Below, in pieces: positions 21,335 to 30,477 of a DNA stretch of 64,000 bases. Source of the DNA: Vavraia culicis subsp. floridensis (taxonomy: Eukaryota > Microsporidia > Pleistophoridae); contig NW_007360628.1 in NCBI RefSeq assembly GCF_000192795.1, positions 1 through 64,000 of the forward strand, written 5' to 3'. Made by a program: the position numbers and the translations under genes. The stretch's first letter is position 1. The number at the start of each line of letters is the position of its first letter. The notes under the pieces are model-generated. The model was not told the DNA's origin. It was given only the letters and a program-made list of their open reading frames with translations, and did not search any database.

Positions 21335-22051
21335 ATGCCAGTAAAACACGCCAGAATATCAATCTACAGCAAGAGCTACAGCTTTGCAGGAACATCAATC
21401 TCAATCACGAAAATTTTGTTGCCTATCACTCTATTGATATCGCTGGTAATGAGCTTTGCGGTCTCGAAGTGGAGTAGTCTGCACACGAACAACTTCTTCA
21501 AGTACCCGTTCATTGCTGTCAGCCTAGCTCTGTTAGCGTACATTATTTTCGTAGAGGTTCAGAAATTCATTTGTGGCGATAGCAAGAAGAATAAGAGCGC
21601 TGAGAGTGCATTTGTGATGTATGGACTGATTATACTTGCGGTTGTTGCTGTTGTGTACACGTTTATCAATCACTATGAGCAGATACCAATGCTACCAGCG
21701 CTCGGGTTCCTGCTTACCAATGTGTCGAGCTTGCTCACAGGATCACCAGGTGTTATATCGCTCGTTCTTAACATCCTATTAGCACTCGTATGTGCATACG
21801 TTGCATACGCTCAGAGCTCAACACCCTACCATCTGATAGGTGTGGCATCAATCCTTATTATGATCGCGTTCGGTATCAAGGTATCATTCTTCAACGCGGA
21901 GGGAGACAGCAAGAAAAAGAATGGAGATGACGCAATGAAATACATCACGGCACTCATAGCGCTGGTGTCCGCTGTCCTGTTTGTCTATGGAATGGCAAAC
22001 TCTCGTTATTTCTATAATGCTTTCTTTGCCGTTGAACCTAACTCTGTCTAA
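21335..22051 (+). CDS. Multi-pass membrane protein of unknown family
   Basis: A 238-residue protein. The frame extends upstream to 21056 through pyrimidine-rich sequence, but the ATG at 21335 lies about 25 bases after a TATAAATA, so I take it as the start; there is no CCC. It has 6-7 hydrophobic segments (ILLPITLLISLVMSF; YPFIAVSLALLAYIIFV; MYGLIILAVVAVVYTFI; SLVLNILLALVCAYVAY; GVASILIMIAFGIKV; ITALIALVSAVLFVYGM) and two Lys-rich loops (GDSKKNKSAES; GDSKKKNGDDA). The near-identical 'GDSKK.N' loops after segments two and six suggest an internal duplication. No family recognised. Confidence 0.7.
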   Translation: MPVKHARISIYSKSYSFAGTSISITKILLPITLLISLVMSFAVSKWSSLHTNNFFKYPFIAVSLALLAYIIFVEVQKFICGDSKKNKSAESAFVMYGLIILAVVAVVYTFINHYEQIPMLPALGFLLTNVSSLLTGSPGVISLVLNILLALVCAYVAYAQSSTPYHLIGVASILIMIAFGIKVSFFNAEGDSKKKNGDDAMKYITALIALVSAVLFVYGMANSRYFYNAFFAVEPNSV

Positions 22052-23521
22052 GAAATAAAGATTGATAAGTAAAAGTTTCTGATTACATGCCCTTTTAACA
22101 ATATTACCTGTTTTATTGACATTTTACACCGTGAACATTTCCGTATTTTTACCTGTTTGCATTCAAATTTAAAATTTTTTACAAATTGATCGTAAATTTG
22201 ATCTAATCAGCGATTTATTACAATCAGATCACACAAAATTTGCCATATAGAGCACATAATCACGATTTGATGATAACAGTAACCTCAATGCAACGTATGC
22301 ACGTTATAACACGCCATATTTGTGATATTATCGATCATCTACTTTTCAAGTATATACGCTGCATATTCCTTTGCTCCTGTTACCTCTGTTAATATTTTAG
22401 CACTGCAAGTTTGCTGCATAATATCATCGAATATGCTGATAAAGGGATATTACGGTAAATTCCCGTGTTATACCACCATTTACATTGTTTATCACTCACG
22501 TTCTTTCACTTTGGCTTGCGTTCAACCCATTCTCTCTTCATATATTCAACCCATTCTCCCGCCATCTATTCAACCCATTCTCTCTTCATATATTCAACCC
22601 ATTCTCTCTTCATATATTCAACCCATTCTCTCTTCATATATTCAACCCATTCTCTTTTAATTACTGATCCAAATACCAACACAACATGTCAACCATAAAA
22701 AATGCGCAATTCAACACAACCACCCTAAAAGCGCTATGCACACCAATGCCTTTCATAATATTTTCTATTTCACTGTTCTTTATCAATTAGCTGCCACTTC
22801 ACCGCATGTCACTATCGGCAGTCCTTTTAAGTCATACTTCTCTTTTTTACCAATTAATAATTCTTTGCACCTGGCCGTACCGATTATCGTAGTGCATTCT
22901 ACGGCAGTTTCATTGTTTTATTAATTTTATTGTGCCGGTGCCGTAACATTACCGTTCATAGTACCGTAGGTAATCATCGCAGTGTTCTCACTAAAAATAC
23001 GCCCAGTTTTATTTCCATCATAGCTATTTATCTGCCATTTTTCACCAATCCTTCTTTACTTACTATTCAGTAACCCGCGCACGTGTCAAACTCTCTTATC
23101 TATTCGCACCGCCACATATTACCCTCTCAACTGCTTATGTGCACACCTTTCACTGCTACATCCTCCTCATCTTTTCTTCATCTCCTGTCCCGTAAATCTG
23201 CACATCAATGCTCTTTACCATATTTAATTCTTTACTTTTCCGTGCCACTACCCGCATGTTCACGTTTACTACCATTTTAATTCGCCACTTTCCCTATGCT
23301 CCACCACCTATACCAATTTTATGTACGATAATTGCACAATCTACCTTACAATACATTCATTACATCATATCATTTATTATTTTACCGCGCTACACCTCCT
23401 ATTACGCCCTAGCTTGCCCATCCTGCAGTACCATCCTTATTTATTACGCCCCATTCCTGCCGCCCCTTTTACCTCCAAAACATCCTCAAAACAAATAAAA
23501 GCAGAAAATTTTCTGATCCCC
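22052..23521. other. Pyrimidine-rich intergenic stretch upstream of histone H2B
   Basis: The plus strand is rich in C and T over much of this 1.5 kb and holds the 24-base repeat array at 22521-22660. A 34-codon frame from the ATG at 22686 encodes a possible short membrane peptide (PFIIFSISLFFIN) but has no further support. Confidence 0.5.
22521..22660. repeat. Six tandem copies of a 24-bp unit
   Basis: Units begin with TTCAACCCATTCTC at 22521, 22545, 22569, 22593, 22617 and 22641; the second diverges in its last half and the sixth is partial. The array is non-coding and open in all three plus-strand frames because the period is a multiple of three. Confidence 0.95.
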
Positions 23522-23914
23522 ATGGCATCAACGAAGAGTACCGACCCGAAACAGAAAGCTGACGAGAGAGAGCAATCGCAGCGTCCGCGCAGACGTGCCA
23601 ACCCAAAGAACCTTGAATCATCTGCCCTGTACAAATCAAGTGTAAAAAGGCTGGTACGCGAGCGTTTGAAGGACAACTACACGATATCCTCGGCAGCCGT
23701 GACCATTTTGTCATCAATAGCATTCGATTTCTTCAGTATGATCGGTACCACAGCAGGTGACCTGTCGAAGAGTGTTAGCAAGCTAACCGTGGGTGCTACT
23801 GAGGTTAAGAGTGCGATACGGTTGGAGTTGGGTGGACGGGAACTGTCCAATAATATTATTGTGGATATGGAGGCTGCTATGAAGAAGTACGGTGGGAAGA
23901 GTGCGGATAAGTAA
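23522..23914 (+). CDS. HTB1: Histone H2B
   Basis: A 130-residue protein that starts at the ATG abutting CCCC (23518-23521). After a Lys/Arg-rich tail (residues 1-33) comes the histone fold: 'SALYKSSVKRLVRERLKDNYTISSAAVTILSSIAFDFFSMIGTTAGDLSKS', matching H2B alpha-1, alpha-2 and the loop, then 'TVGATEVKSAIRLELGGRELSNNIIVDMEAAMKKYGG' matching the TSREIQTAVRL..PGEL...A...G..A+.KY helix. H2B pairs with H2A in the nucleosome. It is divergent at almost every surface position, as usual in microsporidia. A polypyrimidine tract lies just upstream. No other histone gene is near. Confidence 0.93.
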   Translation: MASTKSTDPKQKADEREQSQRPRRRANPKNLESSALYKSSVKRLVRERLKDNYTISSAAVTILSSIAFDFFSMIGTTAGDLSKSVSKLTVGATEVKSAIRLELGGRELSNNIIVDMEAAMKKYGGKSADK

Positions 23915-24587
23915 GTAGATGAGAAGTATTAAAGATGTTAGTAAGAAGGGTATGTTGGAGCACCTGGTTTGGTGGTGCTTATCGGTTCATTCTACGGATG
24001 GGTTAGTGCCAGGCAATTTTAATTCGTTTTGTTTTTACCACGCGTACCGCTCTGCACTTGCCATGGCAAGCAATTGCTTTGACGAATCGTTTATATTGTG
24101 TTGTTGGGCCGCAGGGTGTTAGAGTAACAGCCTCATCGCTTTGCGAAGAGTCGGTAACACTTGTTCGGTGATGAAAGAATAAATTCGTTTTACGGGATTG
24201 CGCATGGCACTTTCTCTGCTAAATGGTGAGCGCCAAGAACTTTTTTATTTAAGACAGGGAGTTTTTCAAGTTACCTGGTGAGGAGTATCGCGTAAGTCAT
24301 GGCTTGCATGCTTGGTTCAGTGCTACGGTTGCAGCACATCCCACATCGTTGTGAGCAGCGTGCTAGATTGTTGTGCAAGTTGATGCACTGATCGCTTCAA
24401 CGAACCTCAGGCCGTAGTCGTACCCGGTAAATCTGAAAAGTGTGTTTATCTGATCGGTGCAACGTATAAAAATCAATAAATGATGTTTTTTAAAAAATGT
24501 GTTTAACGAGCTCTGCCATCATTCTTTGCTCATCTATAAGAATCTTTCCTCTCACCAATCCAGATATGTCCACAAGAACAGTCTCTT
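23915..24587. other. Intergenic stretch after H2B
   Basis: About 670 bases between converging genes. AATAAA occurs at 24178 and 24474. No gene recognised. Confidence 0.5.
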
Positions 24588-25628
24588 CTATGATCCGTGT
24601 CTCTCCTTGGTAACACGCAGCCATGCTCCTTCACTCTCCACCGCAAACCCTTCTCTCGCCAAGTATTCCATCACCTCGGGCCTCATCCTCAAGCTCTTCT
24701 CCTTTCTTCCCACACACACATAAAATCTCTTGAACTTATACGTGCGCACGTAATCACTGAGCACCATCAATCCCTCCCACACGTACAAGCCGTGCAAGTC
24801 TATCCTATTATCACTTATCTTGTCTTTCATCAGCTGTATCACTGCTTGTCTGTTCACGTGCTCACTGTTTTGCTTGTACTGCTCAGCCTTGTCAACGTAG
24901 TAATTGTTGAGCGGTTTGTTTCTCTTGTGAGTCACCGATAACTGCTTGGTAGACGTGTACAAGGTGCGGTAGTGCTGAGCTAAGCTGCGCAGCTGTTCTA
25001 CGCGCTGTTCGGATGTAGAATGCGGATCAGTTTTATCACGTAAATTTACCGGTGTGGCGGCGTTAAACACCTCCGGATAGTTCAAGACCCCGTTCTTTGC
25101 ACCATCCGTACTGCCAGCATGTCCGAGCACTCCAGAATAGTTCGCTTCTCCCCTCTTCCCACCGCTACATTCCTTAGCTATCGTCCAACACATTTTACGC
25201 TGTATATCCTGCTGTATTAAATCATCACACACATCTTTACACGTCAACTTCACCGTGCTGTCCCTGCTCAGCGTGTTTATCATTGCATCGAACGTATCGT
25301 GCGTGCTTATTACGTTTGCGATCGCGTGTCTGTCTTTGTTGGGAAACAGGATCGAAAGATTGGTGAGCAGCTGAGCGTTAGAACTGGTGATGTTGTTGAA
25401 TGTGTTGTACGATGCTACATCGGCAGGAGCGGGCGTAGCACTGCTATGGTTGTTGCATTCCAAGTCATTGCGCTTGCAGCCCGTTCTGCTGCCACAATCC
25501 ATACCGCTCTCATTCTTATGATCTGCACCCCCGTCATCGTTACCGTTGCGGAACACGCTCCTCTGTCTCTCCTCCACCTCTCTCATACACTCCTCAAGCG
25601 TCTTTATCCGGCTCTCAAACCCCTTCAT
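24588..25628 (-). CDS. CUE-DUF1771-Smr domain protein, Cue2/NONU-1-like candidate endonuclease
   Basis: A 346-residue protein from an ATG with CCC at 25635-25637. In order: a coiled coil (~1-25), a Gly/Asn-rich linker, a CUE-like ubiquitin-binding three-helix unit (~85-125, NLSILFPNKDRHAIANVISTHDTFDAMINTLS), a DUF1771 helix (~205-260, 'LRSLAQHYRTLYTS...NNYYVDKAEQYKQNSEHVNRQAVIQLMKDK') and a C-terminal Smr domain with IDLHGLYVWEGL (~274-285) and a basic strand-helix 'VCVGRKEKSLRMRPEVMEYL'. The DLH motif is the catalytic signature of Smr nucleases. In yeast Cue2 and nematode NONU-1 this combination cuts mRNA at collided ribosomes in no-go decay. Only one CUE is visible here; Cue2 has more. Function is inferred from architecture. 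Confidence 0.82.
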   Translation of the reverse strand: MKGFESRIKTLEECMREVEERQRSVFRNGNDDGGADHKNESGMDCGSRTGCKRNDLECNNHSSATPAPADVASYNTFNNITSSNAQLLTNLSILFPNKDRHAIANVISTHDTFDAMINTLSRDSTVKLTCKDVCDDLIQQDIQRKMCWTIAKECSGGKRGEANYSGVLGHAGSTDGAKNGVLNYPEVFNAATPVNLRDKTDPHSTSEQRVEQLRSLAQHYRTLYTSTKQLSVTHKRNKPLNNYYVDKAEQYKQNSEHVNRQAVIQLMKDKISDNRIDLHGLYVWEGLMVLSDYVRTYKFKRFYVCVGRKEKSLRMRPEVMEYLAREGFAVESEGAWLRVTKERHGS

Positions 25629-26231
25629 TTCGTAGGGCCCCTCAAAAAGTGCTCATAAGCTGAAACAAAACCAAAATGTACGAATGAATGGCTGTCAAAA
25701 CTACGATTTGTTTGATGGGTGCATTGAGAGTATGAAAATGGAGTGTACGGCTACTTTAGAGAAAGTTTTTTACTACGGTTTTTATGGTTTGTTGGTCTTT
25801 TGGGTCTGTTACTCCTACACTCCACCTCACCTCACTCCTACACTCCACACCAGTCAATCCCTTATCCTATACTCCTCGTCATTCGTTTTCCTCATAGCTT
25901 CCACATCAAAATGTCCCACACCCGGTCGAGCAGCATGTATTCTTGAGCGAGCAGAACAATACACCACATAAAAACGGATGAGAAGCATTACCAGCACTAG
26001 CACATTTTACTTATACTTTGTATTGTGGTGACAGCTGAGAAGTGATCGCACGAGTGTAATTGTATCAAATTATTTGGTTGTGAAGTACGGTTGGTTGTAA
26101 TATTTTGTATTTAGTGTGTTATGAAAGTATAAATAAGATTTAATAGATAAATTGCAGTATTTTACATTACAGTTGAACGTATTGCAGCGTATAACGTGCT
26201 ATCACGCTATAATCGTATAAATGCACTTTAA
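25629..26231. other. Intergenic stretch
   Basis: About 600 bases. A 95-codon plus-strand frame at 25684-25971 starts with ATG and has a hydrophobic segment, but it runs through pyrimidine-rich low-complexity sequence and lacks a CCC signal. Confidence 0.45.
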
Positions 26232-26432
26232 CTACCACATCCATTCACCATTACTCCTTTTCCTTGTGCTACCGCTTCCTATTTTGTTCATGAATTCGTC
26301 CAAATTGTTTGCCTTTCTGAGCTGCTCTATGCTAATACGTTTGGTATTGTCGTTCACGGAAGGCTTGTTGGTGGGTGCACGGCGGAGAACACCGTACGTA
26401 TAAACGGTAAGCAAAATATGAAGAATTAGCAT
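26232..26432 (-). CDS. Small single-pass membrane protein (66 residues)
   Basis: The longest open frame here starts far upstream, but the ATG at 26432 is preceded by CCC (26440-26442) and only the part after it looks coding. The product opens with a hydrophobic segment (residues 1-16, LILHILLTVYTYGVL) followed by RRAP, so it should be anchored with its N-terminus in the membrane. The remaining 50 residues are polar and charged (KRISIEQLRKANNLDEFMNKIGSGSTRKRSNGEW). I recognise no family. It is short enough to be missed by standard gene calling. Confidence 0.55.
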   Translation of the reverse strand: MLILHILLTVYTYGVLRRAPTNKPSVNDNTKRISIEQLRKANNLDEFMNKIGSGSTRKRSNGEWMW

Positions 26433-27114
26433 GTGTGATGGGAATGCGGCTGGTTTTATTCGTGTTGGTGATGGTGTTTTGATGTGAGTGCTCTGACGGT
26501 GTGATAATGGGAACGGAGCAGAAGTGGTGCGAGGAGAGGCAAGGGCAGTTGTACCGAGAGAATGACCGGTGTAAAAGCAATCAACGCGTACAAGCACGGT
26601 TATATTGGTGGTAGGGGAAGAGTAACGAGCAGAGCTGCGATGAGCGGAATGGATAGCGAACTGGGCGGAAGAACGAGGTACACCAGAAAAAGAGAGCAGA
26701 AGAAAAGCACCGTATTCACCTACCAATGCGTGTACAACTCATACCACAGGAACAGAGGAGAAGTAAAACGTACGTAGCACGGAACAAATACCAAAACCAA
26801 GAAAAGAGCAATGCGGTAACGAACGCAGTGCATAAGTACGCTATCAAGAGATGAAAAGAGCGTAACGTAGATAAAGGCATTTTACCAGGAATGCGCGTAC
26901 AACCCGCACCAAACCAACAACAACGCTAACACCAATACCAAAACATTCCTCACCACCAAACCCTCATACTCACCCGTACCAAACCAACAACAACGCTAAC
27001 ACCGATACCAAAACATTCCTCACCACCAAACCCTCATACTCACCCGTACCAAACCAACAACAACGCTAACTCCAATACCAAAACATTCCTCACCACCAAA
27101 CCCTCATACTCCTT
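26433..27114. other. Intergenic stretch ending in a triple repeat
   Basis: About 680 bases downstream of the Trm4-like gene. The left part is purine-rich on the plus strand without a convincing frame; the right part is the 70-base triple repeat. Confidence 0.5.
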
Positions 27115-27117
27115 CTA
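26908..27117. repeat. Three tandem copies of a 70-bp unit
   Basis: Units begin ACCAAACCAACAACAACG at 26908, 26978 and 27048 and end CCCTCATACT followed by CACCCGT or CCTTC. They differ at only two or three bases. The last copy touches the stop codon of the Trm4-like gene at 27115, so the array may be part of its 3' untranslated region. Confidence 0.95.
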
Positions 27118-29424
27118 CAACACCATCTCATCCCCCATAATCACCCGTATTACTTCCTTCTCCTTTTCCTTAACGTACACATCAATCCTCTCCCTTCCTG
27201 CACACACACAGTAGTAGCATTGCCCATGCCGTACAACACCAAATCCTTTAAAACGTACCTCATCAACCCGTTCACCATCAATCATCCTCCTGAACACCCG
27301 CTCGTCAACAGCACAGCACTCCTCAACGTACTTTCCGAAGTACCACAGGTTGTTGATTCTGTACTGGTCATCTCTTACCTTGGTGAACAGCAGTATGCCG
27401 ATTGATACTACGTTTGTCTTCTTTGCCACGATCAGGTGCGTGTCATTGTCGAGGTAGTATATTCTGTTGTTGTTTGCTGTTGTTATGAACTGTCCCTTGA
27501 GGGACAGGTGGTACTGCGATAGCAGAGAATGTACGAGTGCAGGGTTAGCGGAGGAGTATTTTACCTTGTTTATTGTGAGCTCGCTGATGTTGGGTACTGC
27601 ATCGGATGCAGGGATCGTACGCACCGTATCAGGAACGTGTGTTGGAATGGTTGGTGCACTGCCACTTGCACCACCATTTCTATGTGCACCACCATCCGTA
27701 CCGCTATTTCCCTCGCTCCCAGCCTTTGTTCCTCTCCGGCGTAGTATTGCTATAAAAAATGCACCGCTGTTATTGTCCTGGGGATAAAACCGCATGCATT
27801 TCTTTAATTCCTCGTAATTCTCCGATTTGTACTCCGTATCTGTTGTCCATTCTGTAAGACCCTCTCTATAAAATATCTTGTACTTGCCGTTCACGTATCT
27901 GCCATTTTCATTTCCCTTTTCATTTCCCTTTTCATTTTCATTTCTATTTCCCTTTTCATTTTCAATTCTATTACTATTTCCATTTTTATTATCATTAATA
28001 TTTCTCTCATTGTCTCCCTCCTCATTTCCATCTCCCTCCTCATTTCCATCTCCCTCCTCATTTCCATCTCCCTCCTCATTTCCATCTCTCTCCTCATTTC
28101 CATTTCTCTCCTCATTTCCATTTCTCTCCTCATTTCCATTTCTCTCCTCATTTCCATTTCTCTCCTCATTTCCATTTCTCTCCTCATTTCCATTTCTCTC
28201 CTCATTTCCATCTCCCTCATCATTTCCATCTCCCTCATCATTTCCATCTCCCTCATCATTTCCATTTCTCTCCTCATTCCCACAATTCATCCTCACCATC
28301 TCAAACATGTCATTCCCAACCTCATCAACACCAACCACCGTGCAAACATCCCTTAAACTCTGCACCACCCATTCATTCTCAACGGGATCAACCGCGCACG
28401 TAGAGTAAACAACGTACCCGCCATCAACCATGCTCATCGCCTTCATCACCAACGCCCTCATCAAACGCACGTTCTTGCTGAAAACCTTGACCTTGTTCTT
28501 CCTGAACGTGCCATCACCAGAGCACGGCGCATCGACCAGCACGGCATCGTACGGCACAACAGGACGCGGAAAGTTCAGACCGTTCGTATTTGTGAGCAAT
28601 TTTGGCATGTGCGCACTTCGGTGCTGAACGATAAAACACCGTTTTAGGTTTGAATCGTTGGCTGTGAGTGTCACACCGTTCTCAAGGAGATGAGTGCTTT
28701 TGCTGCCGGGTGCTGCGCATAGATCAAGGACATGCATGCTTGTACGGCGGTTTTTCAATGTCACTATGAACGATGATGGAAGGATTGATACGAGTTCTTG
28801 GCGTGTGATGATGTTAAGGTCTGTTAGAATGGTTAGGTACTTTTTGATGAGCGCTATTTCATCATTTTGTGCAGAAGTACCATCGCTTATATGATTTGCA
28901 GCGCATTGCTGTGCATTTTTCTTTGCTTTCTTCCTACTTTGCGCACCTTCTCCCTCCTTCTCCAAATTTAATTCCTTCTCCAGGTCCAATTCCTTCTCCA
29001 AATTTAATTCCTTCTCCAAATTTGATTCTTTCTCCAGGTCCAATTCCTTCTCTAAATTTAATTCCTTCTCCAAATTTAATACCTCCTCCTTCTCCGTTCC
29101 CACTTCTTTCTCACCTTCCCTTTGCTCCCCCTCTCTTCCATCCTCAACACTTCTTCTACTCTTCTCACCAGCACCGATCACATTCCTTTCCCCCATCTCA
29201 TTCTTCATACCACCTCGTTCCACCCATTCATACACATTATCACACATTCTCCTAAATCCCATCTTAACCACCATATCAACCGCATCATCATAATAAGGCG
29301 TGCTTTTACTCACCCGTATAACGTACGGCAACGGTTCATCCATTATATCAACAAATCGCTGCATATCACGTGGTGATAGGCTGAGCATTGTGGTGTAGTA
29401 AGGGATGAGGTGCTTGTTTGACAT
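27115..29424 (-). CDS. NCL1: tRNA (cytosine-5) methyltransferase, Trm4/Ncl1/NSUN2 type, with repeat insertions
   Basis: A 769-residue protein from the ATG after a run of six C (29430-29435). The catalytic core shows LDLCAAPGSKS (SAM motif I, ~228), VDAPCSGDGTFRKN (motif IV with the PC cysteine, ~296) and YSTCAVDPVENEWVV (motif VI with the TC nucleophile, ~340); DGTFRKN is typical of the Trm4/NSUN2 branch rather than Nop2. 'RFYPQDNNSGAFFIAIL' closes the domain. The enzyme makes m5C in tRNA. Two low-complexity blocks are unusual: NLEKEL/DLEKEL repeats (~110-155) before the core and about 15 copies of GNEERN/GNEEGD (~375-470) inside the methyltransferase domain between motif VI and the last strands. 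A PUA-like C-terminus follows. Yeast Ncl1 is 684 residues. Confidence 0.93.
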   Translation of the reverse strand: MSNKHLIPYYTTMLSLSPRDMQRFVDIMDEPLPYVIRVSKSTPYYDDAVDMVVKMGFRRMCDNVYEWVERGGMKNEMGERNVIGAGEKSRRSVEDGREGEQREGEKEVGTEKEEVLNLEKELNLEKELDLEKESNLEKELNLEKELDLEKELNLEKEGEGAQSRKKAKKNAQQCAANHISDGTSAQNDEIALIKKYLTILTDLNIITRQELVSILPSSFIVTLKNRRTSMHVLDLCAAPGSKSTHLLENGVTLTANDSNLKRCFIVQHRSAHMPKLLTNTNGLNFPRPVVPYDAVLVDAPCSGDGTFRKNKVKVFSKNVRLMRALVMKAMSMVDGGYVVYSTCAVDPVENEWVVQSLRDVCTVVGVDEVGNDMFEMVRMNCGNEERNGNDEGDGNDEGDGNDEGDGNEERNGNEERNGNEERNGNEERNGNEERNGNEERNGNEERDGNEEGDGNEEGDGNEEGDGNEEGDNERNINDNKNGNSNRIENEKGNRNENEKGNEKGNENGRYVNGKYKIFYREGLTEWTTDTEYKSENYEELKKCMRFYPQDNNSGAFFIAILRRRGTKAGSEGNSGTDGGAHRNGGASGSAPTIPTHVPDTVRTIPASDAVPNISELTINKVKYSSANPALVHSLLSQYHLSLKGQFITTANNNRIYYLDNDTHLIVAKKTNVVSIGILLFTKVRDDQYRINNLWYFGKYVEECCAVDERVFRRMIDGERVDEVRFKGFGVVRHGQCYYCVCAGRERIDVYVKEKEKEVIRVIMGDEMVL
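28016..28286. repeat. 18-bp tandem repeats inside the Trm4-like gene
   Basis: The plus strand repeats CTCCTCATTTCCATYTCY in about 15 units, encoding GNEERN and its GNEEGD/GNDEGD variants on the minus strand. The variants are grouped in blocks, which is what recent slippage or unequal crossing-over produces. Confidence 0.95.
28960..29092. repeat. 18-bp tandem repeats encoding (N/D)LEKEL
   Basis: Seven or so units of CCTTCTCCAAATTTAATT and close variants (CCAGGTCCAATT) encode alternating NLEKEL and DLEKEL, a highly charged helix-forming insert in the N-terminal part of the Trm4-like protein. Confidence 0.9.
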
Positions 29425-29868
29425 TTGCTGGGGGGTGAGTGGCAGGGGAAGTATTGAAGGAAGAGAATGGTTTGGTAAAAAGTTACGTGTTTGGTGGCGT
29501 GCTGTGGCATGAAAATACGGATAGATCAAATGATGTGCTCGTGTGGTACGAAACGGATGGCCCTGTTGGCGATTTTCTCCTTAAAAGTACCTCAGAGATA
29601 AACGAAGTATTTTATGAGCGGGTGCTTTCTTCATTCCAAAAACATGGCCGCACATTTTAAAAAACGCATTTGTTTATCTCCGAGCAGGTACGCTCTCCTG
29701 GCCGCTGGGAGTGACCATGGCTCCGATCCTGCCGATAAGCATATTAAATGGGACGGTTGCCTTACTCACTGCATAATCATGGCATGCTCATAAAACGGCT
29801 TTCATCCGTGGCCGATCTGTTGCTACGCTCCGTTTACGGCCTATTTACGGTTCTGTTCGTTCTACCCC
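29425..29868. other. Divergent promoter region
   Basis: About 440 bases between the Trm4-like and CstF64-like genes. A 73-codon plus-strand frame (29439-29660) has no ATG. A TTTATCTCC motif occurs near 29669. Confidence 0.5.
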
Positions 29869-30477
29869 ATGAAAAAGGGATGCAGCGTGTTCGTAGGAAA
29901 CATAGACTTTGACGTGCCCGAGGAAAAACTAATAGAACAGCTGGGCACAATAGGCCGTGTGGTATCATTTCGCATGGTATACGATCACAAGACAAAAAAG
30001 AGCAAAGGCTACGGCTTCTGCGAGTATGAAAACAAGGAGATCGCCCAGCTGGCAGTCAAAACGCTCAACATATCGTTCAACAACAGGCAGGTAAAGATAA
30101 ATTACGCTGAAAATGACATGAAACGCAAGAATAGTTCGTGGAAGATTGAGGACGTGCTCAAGAAGATGGATAAGGTTAATTTGTTGGACGTGTTGAAGTA
30201 TTTGAAGACGATGGCTGTGAACAATACGGGGGAGTTGAGGAGGATGCTGAGGAACGAGCATTTTTGTGCGCTGGTGGTGGGCGCGTTGGTGAAGCTGGGG
30301 CTTGTTGATGAGGAGGGGGTGTGTGAGATCGTGGGCAGGGGAATGGGCATTGAGGGAGGAAAAGAGCACGTGCTGATGCACATTCTGCAGGCCAAAGAAG
30401 AGGAACTTGCAGTGTATGATGAGCATACAAGAGAAAGGATCATGCTGCTGAGGAATATGTTGATCAAAAAGGACTGA
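29869..30477 (+). CDS. RNA15: Cleavage stimulation factor CstF64/Rna15-like RNA-binding protein
   Basis: A 202-residue protein whose ATG abuts CCCC (29865-29868). Residues 5-82 are an RRM with RNP2 VFVGNI and RNP1 KGYGFCEY. The RRM is followed by a hinge-like helical region (~95-145: 'WKIEDVLKKMDKVNLLDVLKYLKTMAVNNTGELRRMLRNEHFCALVVGALVKLGLV'), which fits the hinge by which CstF64/Rna15 binds CstF77/Rna14 or Hrp1, and a short helical C-terminus (~170-202) resembling the Pcf11-binding end. The proline/glycine-rich middle of the animal protein is missing. It would recognise the GU- or A-rich element downstream of the cleavage site during mRNA 3'-end formation. Confidence 0.85.
   Translation: MKKGCSVFVGNIDFDVPEEKLIEQLGTIGRVVSFRMVYDHKTKKSKGYGFCEYENKEIAQLAVKTLNISFNNRQVKINYAENDMKRKNSSWKIEDVLKKMDKVNLLDVLKYLKTMAVNNTGELRRMLRNEHFCALVVGALVKLGLVDEEGVCEIVGRGMGIEGGKEHVLMHILQAKEEELAVYDEHTRERIMLLRNMLIKKD

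Noticed and set aside
27878..28408. Plus-strand frame encoding Phe/Ser/Pro-rich repeats opposite the Trm4-like gene
   Set aside because: It is the antisense of the GNEERN repeats and has no independent signal.
29439..29660. 73-codon plus-strand frame in the Trm4-Rna15 gap
   Set aside because: It contains no ATG and overlaps the divergent promoter region.
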